64,000 nucleotides of DNA from Rhodobacterales bacterium HKCCA1288 (GTDB taxonomy: Bacteria; Pseudomonadota; Alphaproteobacteria; Rhodobacterales; Rhodobacteraceae). The stretch covers positions 2,525,001 to 2,589,000 of the forward strand of contig CP065161.1 of NCBI GenBank assembly GCA_015693905.1, in the 5' to 3' direction. The position numbers were made by a program, and so were the translations under genes. A model generated the notes under the pieces. The model was not told where the DNA came from and did not search any database. It saw only the letters and a list, made by a program, of their open reading frames with translations. Shown in pieces: positions 1 through 6,936 of the stretch. Every line of letters begins with the position of its first letter. Positions within the stretch are counted from its first letter, which is position 1.

Positions 1-534
1 CTCTCCTGGATGATTGATGACGCCCAAGCGTGACGGTCTAAAATATTCGAACATCAATCGCAGTTGCACATCTTCGGGCACGCGGTTGCGCACCCCTGTA
101 ACGTAATCACGGCCACTGCGTTCATAGCTTTCGACAAGGTCTGACCCAACGGGATCGGCGACAATCATAAACAAGGCAGGAATGTCACCAAGGGCAGAGC
201 CAGAACCAAATTCTTCACGGGTGCCTAAAATCGCACGGGACACCGTAGTTCCCCAAGTCACGACAAGATCAGGGCGCGCGGCTATGAGTTGAGACTGAAC
301 CTGCGGCAGCAGATCACGATCCCGCGCTACATCTGTTACCTCTACCTGCACAGGTAAGTTACGATCTTGAAAATAACGGGTGAACGCTTGACAGGCTTCT
401 TCGCATCCCCGCCAAACGACCATATGCACTGTTCGGATGTCGTCTTGGGGGTTTTGGTTTTGCGCACTTGCCGAGAGGGGCGCCATTAAAAGCGCAGAAA
501 TCAGCACTGCTTTTAGGGAGAACCGATCAAGCAT
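1..534 (-). CDS. ABC-type substrate-binding protein (PF04392-like), C-terminus cut off by window edge
   Basis: The first 178 residues are visible. Residues 1-25 form a Sec signal peptide ending in ASA-Q, so the protein is probably periplasmic. The mature part has the alternation typical of the PF04392/COG2984 binding-protein family: a segment reading PDLVVTWGTTVSRA, then IPALFMIVADPVGS and a following VTGVRN. This family binds small ligands and is known both with ABC permeases and with membrane signalling proteins. The start codon overlaps the end of the upstream MFS gene by 8 bp, so the two are very likely co-transcribed and translationally coupled. No ABC permease or ATPase is visible beside it; further genes may lie outside the window. 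Confidence 0.75.
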   Translation of the reverse strand, partial: MLDRFSLKAVLISALLMAPLSASAQNQNPQDDIRTVHMVVWRGCEEACQAFTRYFQDRNLPVQVEVTDVARDRDLLPQVQSQLIAARPDLVVTWGTTVSRAILGTREEFGSGSALGDIPALFMIVADPVGSDLVESYERSGRDYVTGVRNRVPEDVQLRLMFEYFRPSRLGVINHPGE

Positions 535-2599
535 GAGCAGCCCCCTTATCCCGTTTCAGGGAGAGCAGGGCCATAATCAAACCTAGTGCCGCAACACAGA
601 CACCGATAATAGCCGCAACCTGACCATAATCCAAAACCACCAACAAGGCCGCAACGACCACAGGGCCAATCACCGATCCGATCCGCTCACTTGTGCGCAA
701 TAAGCTGAGAGCGCCTGTGCGCGTTATGTCAGGGCTTTGTTCGGCGGCTTCCATTGCAGCAACAATAAGCGGGGCCTTGAGACAGGCATGCACAACACCC
801 AAAGCAGCAACGACAGCCAAAACCGCCGCCACACTTGCACTTTGATAGAGGCCCAAAAGAACAATGCCTGACATCACAGTGGCCCCGATCACCATCCACA
901 GATTTTTGCCTAAACGATCCGCAAACCCTGAGGCCAATGGGCTGATTGGAATAATGATTAACGAGTAGACCATCATGATACGCCCAATCTCAGACTGGCT
1001 GGCATCAAGACTGGCCAAATAAATCGGCACGAAGAGATATAGAACGCCCGTAAGGATTACTTTTGCGGGGATTGCGCAGAACAACACGATAAGCACGAAT
1101 TGCGTGTTGCGCATAAGAATAGCGATCGGGCTACGGCTTGCACCTGCGGGAGATTTCTTAGCCTCTGGCGCCGGCAGGTCGGTGCTGAGCATTGACCATC
1201 CCAACAGACCCGCCAACATGGAGAATGCTGTCGCAATAAGAAAGACGGGTTTATACCCCAACCAATCTGCCAAAATCGCACCAATGGCGGTTCCGCACAT
1301 TGTCGCCGTCATCAAAACGCCCACAAAAATCGCCATGCCACGCGCGCGGTTTTCTGGTGGAACAACCGCTGCAATATAGCTTTGGCTGCTGATGGTGATC
1401 ACAGCATACCCAACCGCCGTCATTGAGCGGCCAATCAAAATATCATTGGCGCTGCCTGCGAAGTAACAAATCAAATACCCCGCAATCGCTGGGGTGAGCC
1501 CCGCCATAAACAGGGTCTTATTGCCAAATTTATCAACCAAACGCCCCGCAAATGGGGTAAATACGGCAATGACGAACATAAATGCCGAGATAGGCAAGCC
1601 CATCATAATATCGCGCGCGAATAGGTCACTTTCGGTGTGAAACTCTGCCACGAAAAGAGGCAGGAAGGATTTCTGCAATTCTTCCGCGAAAGAAAACACG
1701 AAAAGAGGAATACGCGCATCCATGATAGACGCGCCAGTGCGCGCATCTGTAACGTAGAGGAAACGCTTTTGCCCAAAGGCCTCTAGCGCTGTGCGTTTTG
1801 CTCCTTGTTTCAGCTTTGAAGCTGCATCCGTCAAACGGTCACGCAGATGGGCATTTTGTGCGTTAAGTCGTTGGATAAAGCGCATGATCAATCGGGAACC
1901 ACGCCCCACTTGATATTGACGCAAGTCCCCTGCGACCCTCTTGTTCAATGCCGTTTCAGCGAGACGGAAAGGTTCAGTCAGCTGCGATGCTGAGACCACA
2001 ACAACCACCTCTAACGCCACCAATGCCACGGCAATGAGGATGACCAATGTATCAAAGAAGATCGATGTCATCTTACCATTGAGGTAGGTTTCATCAATCG
2101 TAGCCTCGACCCGCGCTAAAGCCACACCATCCCGCGCGACATTAACGGAAACCACATCAATACCAGATGACTGGCCCAAAAGGGTTGCAGCAACAGAGCG
2201 GATTTCCTCAATGATATTTGATGCAAAGCTACCAGCAGAAGGACTGGGATCAACACCCATTCCTGCTTGCCCCATTGCGCGCTCTTCGGCATCCGTCAAA
2301 GCGACAACGCGCATCGCCTTTATCTCAGGATGGGCAGCAATTAATTCATCAACATGCTCATCAAGGCCACGGATTTCTTCAAATGGTATGCCGATCTCCA
2401 TCGCATACTCAATGTCGCGCTGCACAGCCACGGCAACGGCCCGCGCTTTATCTTCCAGAAATGGACGAAGCCCTGCGTTAAACTCTGATACTGTCACCAT
2501 CAGACTGAAAAATGCAGCAAGCACCATGGCGACAGTCGTGCTCAAAAATAGCCTGCGCGAGAAGCCCTGCATCAGATTGACGGGTTTAGCTTGGCTCAT
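527..2599 (-). CDS. MFS transporter fused to an N-terminal periplasmic sensor-like domain
   Basis: The protein has 690 residues against about 400 for an ordinary MFS carrier. One membrane helix (about 16-37) is followed by a periplasmic domain (about 38-182), a second helix (about 183-204) and a HAMP-like or coiled linker (about 205-290). A complete 12-helix MFS domain follows from about 295 to 685, with the loop AGRLVDKFGNKTLF typical of the MFS A-motif region. The front half is built like the input half of a chemoreceptor or sensor kinase, but the output is a carrier. It overlaps its neighbours by 4 bp upstream and 8 bp downstream, so it is one operon with the second sensor protein and the binding protein. 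A ligand-gated exporter or importer is an inference; the substrate is unknown. Confidence 0.8.
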   Translation of the reverse strand: MSQAKPVNLMQGFSRRLFLSTTVAMVLAAFFSLMVTVSEFNAGLRPFLEDKARAVAVAVQRDIEYAMEIGIPFEEIRGLDEHVDELIAAHPEIKAMRVVALTDAEERAMGQAGMGVDPSPSAGSFASNIIEEIRSVAATLLGQSSGIDVVSVNVARDGVALARVEATIDETYLNGKMTSIFFDTLVILIAVALVALEVVVVVSASQLTEPFRLAETALNKRVAGDLRQYQVGRGSRLIMRFIQRLNAQNAHLRDRLTDAASKLKQGAKRTALEAFGQKRFLYVTDARTGASIMDARIPLFVFSFAEELQKSFLPLFVAEFHTESDLFARDIMMGLPISAFMFVIAVFTPFAGRLVDKFGNKTLFMAGLTPAIAGYLICYFAGSANDILIGRSMTAVGYAVITISSQSYIAAVVPPENRARGMAIFVGVLMTATMCGTAIGAILADWLGYKPVFLIATAFSMLAGLLGWSMLSTDLPAPEAKKSPAGASRSPIAILMRNTQFVLIVLFCAIPAKVILTGVLYLFVPIYLASLDASQSEIGRIMMVYSLIIIPISPLASGFADRLGKNLWMVIGATVMSGIVLLGLYQSASVAAVLAVVAALGVVHACLKAPLIVAAMEAAEQSPDITRTGALSLLRTSERIGSVIGPVVVAALLVVLDYGQVAAIIGVCVAALGLIMALLSLKRDKGAAHA

Positions 2600-3375
2600 G
2601 CCGCCCCCCCTTCGCGCGAGGCCTTCCCTAACAAACCCTCAAATTCCTGCTCCGCCTCTTGAAAGGCCACATTTCCCGCTGCAATCGCGTCATGCAACGC
2701 CTTGGCTTCGGGTGTGTGCTGAAAATTGGCCTGATCCACTTCTGCCGCTAATGCGCTGTAGGCGTGGCGGACTGATGAAAACTGAAACACAATGAATGGG
2801 GCGACCAAGACCGAGATTACGGCGAACACCACGAGGTAGGCGTTCGTCATGCGCCGCAACGCCGCTTGCGCTTGGGCGATAAAAGTCTCGGTTTGCGTTA
2901 CGATAATAACAGCCCCCATGACCGCAGCACTACTGTCAAAGAGCAGCCGCCCTGTATAAAGACGCGGGCCCGTATCGAGCCTTGTCAGCGTGTCGCCGCT
3001 TCCCAAAACACGGCGCAGAACCTGCTCCTGCTCATCTGACGACAAACCATCGGTCCCACTCGTCATGATGGGCGCTCCAATCGGCGACACAATGACAATT
3101 TGTTCAATCGAAGCATCGCGCGCGCGCTCACGATCGATCAAATCCTGCAAACCCGCCATCTCATCAATCGCAAAACCAAGCGAGTCTGCGCGCACAATTG
3201 CACTCTCAATAGCAGCGGCTGAAATCTGGAGACGTGATGAGGTAGCTTCAGCCGCAAGAGAACGCAGCTTTAGATGATTGAGGGAACTTTGCAAAAGAAG
3301 CATGGCCCCAATCACAAAAAGGATCGAGAATATTACCTTAGCATATACTTCGCGGAATACGGCCCACCCAGACAA
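2596..3375 (-). CDS. Two-helix membrane protein with periplasmic sensor-like domain, no output domain
   Basis: The protein has 259 residues. A helix at about 11-30 and another at about 178-198 enclose a periplasmic domain of about 145 residues, and a short cytoplasmic tail (199-259) looks helical. Residues 67-76 (GFAIDEMAGL) match residues 70-79 of the sensor-MFS protein (GIPFEEIRGL) at nearly the same distance from the N-terminus, so the two sensory domains look related. No kinase, cyclase or methyl-accepting domain follows. The start chosen is TTG, with GAGGT 8 bases upstream. As first gene of the set it probably senses the same ligand or forms a complex with the MFS fusion. Function is not known. 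Confidence 0.65.
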   Translation of the reverse strand: MSGWAVFREVYAKVIFSILFVIGAMLLLQSSLNHLKLRSLAAEATSSRLQISAAAIESAIVRADSLGFAIDEMAGLQDLIDRERARDASIEQIVIVSPIGAPIMTSGTDGLSSDEQEQVLRRVLGSGDTLTRLDTGPRLYTGRLLFDSSAAVMGAVIIVTQTETFIAQAQAALRRMTNAYLVVFAVISVLVAPFIVFQFSSVRHAYSALAAEVDQANFQHTPEAKALHDAIAAGNVAFQEAEQEFEGLLGKASREGGAA

Positions 3376-3594
3376 GCGGAGTACCTCTACTCATTACTAA
3401 ATTTTATACACGACTAGCGGCCCGAAATGCCCATATGCCAAAAAACAATACACACACGAGTTTAAATTGCAAACATTTGCAAAACAAAAGTGTTGTTAGA
3501 CAATATATTAGGGCAAATTCTGCGCAGTTTCACTCTATCATGACAGGATATGATGTCAGATATGTTACATTAAGTTTGGAGCATAGTTTTGGCT

Positions 3595-3888
3595 TTACCC
3601 GCACAAAACAGTTGGGCACCCCAACACAATGGCCCCGCCATGCGCGCACTGATCGCCCATCCGTGCCACAGGTTTTTTTGAAACCAAAACGGTGGCGCTA
3701 CCCTTCACAACTGTATCGGGCGGGCCCACACAAACGGCCATGCTTCCCATGCCTGCAGCGGGCAGCATCCCGATCAAAACAGTGGGCGCTGCTGGCATCA
3801 CAATTGGCCCTCCAACATGGGGAACGATAACCGTCACCATGGGGCAAACATGCATGTCAGTAATTCGTGACGCTGGTAATCCAGGCAT
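3595..3888 (-). CDS. PAAR-domain protein, type VI secretion spike tip
   Basis: This 97-residue protein consists of a PAAR domain only: PGLPASRITDMHVCP at the N-terminus, the proline/glycine-rich VGGPIV and AAPTVLIG segments, and a terminal HGGAIVLGCPTV. PAAR proteins cap the VgrG trimer of the type VI secretion puncturing device and bind a metal through His/Cys residues, several of which are present here. No C-terminal toxin extension is present. It is the last gene of the vgrG operon on the reverse strand, and its ribosome site GAGGATC lies just before ATG. The 220 bp beyond it (3376-3594) are AT-rich and hold no gene I can support. Confidence 0.85.
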   Translation of the reverse strand: MPGLPASRITDMHVCPMVTVIVPHVGGPIVMPAAPTVLIGMLPAAGMGSMAVCVGPPDTVVKGSATVLVSKKPVARMGDQCAHGGAIVLGCPTVLCG

Positions 3889-3897
3889 AACTGATCC

Positions 3898-4467
3898 TCA
3901 GGTTTCAATATTCGGCCAACCACCTTGCGCGACCGCCATTCCTTGTTGAAACGTAACTTCAACCGCCGCAGCAAATGTGTCTTCCGTATCTCCTGCAAGC
4001 AGCGAAATCGCGCCGAGCAACCCACTGACGTAAAGGCCTGCGGGCGGTAGAACGGTGGGCCCATCTATGGGCCCAATACTTCCTGATCCGTTCCATGCCA
4101 CGGCGTTACATAGCCAACCAATTGGGTCTTCGTTTTCGCGCTTTTCGCCCTCTTGCATCAAGGTGATGCGGCGGGCTTCTTGGGGATCACGGACCCATTC
4201 GGCAACCTGTGCGCAGACGGCTGCATCAGCTTCGTCCATATCGGGTCGCAGATCTTTGACCACCGACAAAGCCCAGCAAACCCCTTCACGCGGCGGCATG
4301 GCATGGCCAAAGAAATGGATCAAATCAACAAAATGTTTCCCTTTGTGCAGGGCCTTTAAGGCCACATCAGGCGCCGCATCTTCCACAACCACTTCAGCAG
4401 CTTCCTCACTGAGACGAAATCGCGCCAAAACGGGGACGCATGTTTCATACGGAATTTTTCTAAGCAT
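3898..4467 (-). CDS. VgrG-linked protein of unknown function, possibly DUF6931
   Basis: This 189-residue soluble, acidic protein is encoded between vgrG and the PAAR gene, 10 bp from each, so all three are one transcript. The N-terminal KIPYETCVPVLARFRLSEEA and the histidine-containing LIHFFGHAMPPREGVCWAL segment recall a family of alphaproteobacterial proteins encoded beside vgrG, which I believe is annotated DUF6931. No enzymatic motif is recognised. The C-terminal third is alanine-rich, ending in FQQGMAVAQGGWPNIET. The position suggests an adaptor or chaperone that helps load the spike or a cargo; that is inference from context only. Confidence 0.6.
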   Translation of the reverse strand: MLRKIPYETCVPVLARFRLSEEAAEVVVEDAAPDVALKALHKGKHFVDLIHFFGHAMPPREGVCWALSVVKDLRPDMDEADAAVCAQVAEWVRDPQEARRITLMQEGEKRENEDPIGWLCNAVAWNGSGSIGPIDGPTVLPPAGLYVSGLLGAISLLAGDTEDTFAAAVEVTFQQGMAVAQGGWPNIET

Positions 4468-4477
4468 ACCCTACGTC

Positions 4478-6433
4478 TCAGTTAATCATACAAATTCCGC
4501 CCTGCATTTTGATCATGCCAGAGCCTTTTACATCACAGATTGCTCCTTGCGCCTGCAGCATGGCGCTTGCCTTTAGCGAAACCTGTAACCCTTGCAGGCC
4601 AAGTGCGGTGTCCGCCTTGGCGTCAACCTTCATGCCTTTGATGCTGAGAGCACCACTAGATTTGAGGTCAACCTTCGACTTACCCTCAGCGGATAAAGAC
4701 GTTGTGGAAATCTTAATCCCCGAAGATGTAAGCTCAATCGAGGACGCCCCGACCTTGAGCACCAACTTCGTATCGGCCTGCAGAGTGATGGTCTTGGCAG
4801 TAACTTTTTCGTCCTTCTCAATATCGGACGTTCTGTCTTTTGCCGTAATCTTGATGGAGTCGGAGACTTTGGTGACGAAATCCTTTTTGACCTCAAGCTT
4901 GCATGTTTCGCCAATGGTCGAGGTTTCGTTCTTTTTGATGTCCCGCGTGGCATCATTATTGACGGCAAGATTATAATCTTTGGCCGCGCGGACGGCGATC
5001 AGTTCGCTCCCTTTTTTGTCGTCAAACTCCCATTCATTCGCCTCACCCGCTAATTTGCTGCGAATACCAGAGCGCGTTGTGTTTTTCTCGATGAAGGGTG
5101 GTTTGTTTTTAGCATTATAGATCTGCCCTGTGATAATCGGCGCATCGGGGTCACCATGCAAAAACGAAACGAGCACTTCGTGACCAACACGCGGGATAAA
5201 CTGCGCGCCGTAGCCTTTACCCGCGTAAGGCTCCGACACCCGCAGCCATACGGTGTTTTCTCCCTCTTTGTCCCAGAAGAACCGAACGTGGACGCGGCCC
5301 TCCGCATCACAATAGGGGTCGCCTGCCTTCGAATTACTCCCGCCAATAACGATGGCGTTATGCACACCCACGATTTGCGGCTTGGGTAGGCGCGCAGGTG
5401 CGGCGTTATGCGTTTTTGGAATAGCATCAAACTGACATTGCAGAGCATTGCCGCGCACGGGCGTGTATCGAATGGCTACAATGATGTAGTCCCCTGAAAT
5501 ATCGGAATGGCCGTTTGAGTTGATATTTAACGCTTGCCCTAAATACATCCCAGGATGCTCGCAAACGCCCGTTAGACCATACTCATCGCGCCGCGTAGCA
5601 TCTGCGGCCACGCTGATTTCAGTGCCACTGACTTTTCCGTTCGGAACGGTGACCGGGCGATATTCCAGAACTGCGGGTTTTTCAGAAAGTTTCGCATCTA
5701 GGCTGAGGGTCTCGGCGGCATTGGCCTTATCAGCTTTTTCGGGATCATATGTGAGGAGTTCGACCTTATTGGGGCGCAAACGCTGACGCAATGTTAACGC
5801 CGAAGCCTCCATCCGTTCCACATCTGACAATTCAGAATCTGTTAGCTTGATGGCCTTTGCAGATGTCGGAAAAGGTTTTTGTGTATCATGAAGAACGAGG
5901 GTGTCAGCAGAACTGCCATCATGGAAGTAAAAGGTTAAGCCTTCTTCCGCCAAAATACGGCGCACGAAATCAAGATCATTTTCATTGTACTGGATCACCA
6001 CATCCCGCGCTACGGTGGGCTTGCTGCCAGTCACTTTCAGCTTTTTCAGATTGTTGCGCTCCAAGACCAGCTTCAAAATATCAAGGGCCGTTTTCTTTTC
6101 GTATACGGCGCTGCAACTGCTCAGCCCTAAAACCGCGAGAGGCGGACGAATGGTTAGGGTCAGCGCAGGCGACCCATCACGGGTCACCACGCGCTCCACA
6201 GACATTACAATACCTGCGAATTCACGCGGCTTTGCGTCTGCATAGACATCTTTAACAAACTTGATTTGGCATGGCTTGCCGAGCAAAGCTGAGACAGATG
6301 CGACTTGATCGAGCACGGTAACCCGATAGTCGGGCACTTCAGACAATGTCTCTTCTATTTGGAATTCAGCGACATCATACGCGATTTTCCCATCGATATT
6401 GAGTTGAACAAGTATCGGTTCTTGCCGTGCCAT
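4478..6433 (-). CDS. vgrG: Type VI secretion system tip protein VgrG
   Basis: The protein has 651 residues from ATG 6433 (GTG codons at 6445 and 6448 are alternatives; GGTGAGG precedes the ATG). The N-terminal half is the gp27-like hub. The gp5-like OB fold lies near residues 375-460 and contains the family signature DAEGRVHVRFFWD, WLRVSEPYAGKGYGAQFIPR and GHEVLVSFLHGDPDAP. The C-terminal third is a run of short beta repeats with alternating K/V/I/T residues, a beta-helix needle, ending in GGICMIN. There is no C-terminal effector domain. No other type VI structural gene is visible, so this is an orphan spike set that must rely on an apparatus encoded elsewhere. Confidence 0.93.
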   Translation of the reverse strand: MARQEPILVQLNIDGKIAYDVAEFQIEETLSEVPDYRVTVLDQVASVSALLGKPCQIKFVKDVYADAKPREFAGIVMSVERVVTRDGSPALTLTIRPPLAVLGLSSCSAVYEKKTALDILKLVLERNNLKKLKVTGSKPTVARDVVIQYNENDLDFVRRILAEEGLTFYFHDGSSADTLVLHDTQKPFPTSAKAIKLTDSELSDVERMEASALTLRQRLRPNKVELLTYDPEKADKANAAETLSLDAKLSEKPAVLEYRPVTVPNGKVSGTEISVAADATRRDEYGLTGVCEHPGMYLGQALNINSNGHSDISGDYIIVAIRYTPVRGNALQCQFDAIPKTHNAAPARLPKPQIVGVHNAIVIGGSNSKAGDPYCDAEGRVHVRFFWDKEGENTVWLRVSEPYAGKGYGAQFIPRVGHEVLVSFLHGDPDAPIITGQIYNAKNKPPFIEKNTTRSGIRSKLAGEANEWEFDDKKGSELIAVRAAKDYNLAVNNDATRDIKKNETSTIGETCKLEVKKDFVTKVSDSIKITAKDRTSDIEKDEKVTAKTITLQADTKLVLKVGASSIELTSSGIKISTTSLSAEGKSKVDLKSSGALSIKGMKVDAKADTALGLQGLQVSLKASAMLQAQGAICDVKGSGMIKMQGGICMIN

Positions 6434-6801
6434 CGTAAACCTCACCACTCATCACTGACTGCAAACCGAACATTCGTTCGCGTCTCGCCGATGAGTCTGC
6501 GTGATAATGGCGTGGTGTCAACACTTGCGATTACACAATGCAGACCCCTTATGAAGCAGCCAGAAGTGTTATAAAGTGAAGACACAGTGAGGAGCACGGC
6601 ATCATTAATACAACCCCCCTCATAAAGTCCTGCCGCTAGGAGACCAGTGTGGCCTGAACGTACCCGCACCGGGTTCCTTCAGGAGGACCCTTTACGCATC
6701 TATTAGTGCGTTGCCAGGAGCGCGGCTCGGGTAGGCGGCAATACGCACGGCGATATATTCGAAACAAACATATTCATTGCGCTCTCTCCCAAGGGGGAGC
6801 G

Positions 6802-6816
6802 CCGCCATTATGGCGG
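6802..6816. repeat. Perfect hairpin CCGCCAT-T-ATGGCGG
   Basis: A perfect 7-bp inverted repeat with a single central base lies about 120 bp downstream of the prim-pol stop codon and next to a second smaller inverted repeat (6786-6799). It lacks a T-run on either strand, so it is not a classical terminator. It could be a protein-binding site or a single-strand initiation hairpin of the element. Confidence 0.5.
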
Positions 6817-6855
6817 GGTTCCAACTCTTAGGGGGTATGGGGGTATACTAGAACA

Positions 6856-6923
6856 GGGGCTGGAACGGGGTTGGCACGGGGGCTGGAAGGTAGCAAGGCA
6901 CCCGGTTGGGAGTGGGGTTGGAA
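6856..6923. repeat. Helically phased G-rich decamer repeats (iteron-like)
   Basis: The decamer GGGGYTGGMA occurs at 6856 (GGGGCTGGAA), 6867 (GGGGTTGGCA), 6879 (GGGGCTGGAA) and 6914 (GGGGTTGGAA), with a degenerate copy near 6902. Spacings are 11, 12, about 23 and 12 bases, close to whole helical turns. The block ends 13 bp from the stop codon of the prim-pol/helicase gene. Position and phasing resemble replication iterons or an array of regulator sites. Confidence 0.5.
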
Positions 6924-6936
6924 GCGAGTTAGAATG

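Larger units (their letters stand above)
6434..6936. other. 503-bp intergenic region with hairpins and G-rich repeats
   Basis: This gap lies between the start of vgrG and the end of the prim-pol gene. The part next to vgrG should hold its promoter. Two strong inverted repeats follow: CTCCC/GGGAG at 6786-6799 and CCGCCAT/ATGGCGG at 6802-6816. A G-rich block of repeated decamers then runs to the prim-pol stop codon. I see no convincing gene; a 75-codon reading frame on the reverse strand has no family likeness. No second copy of the tRNA-Gly 3' end is present here. Confidence 0.6.

Noticed and set aside
3435-3830. 131-codon forward reading frame over the PAAR gene
   Set aside because: It crosses the PAAR gene antisense and has no recognisable sequence; the PAAR domain is clear.
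6442-6669. 75-codon reverse reading frame upstream of vgrG
   Set aside because: No ribosome site or conserved sequence, and it lies in the likely vgrG promoter region.
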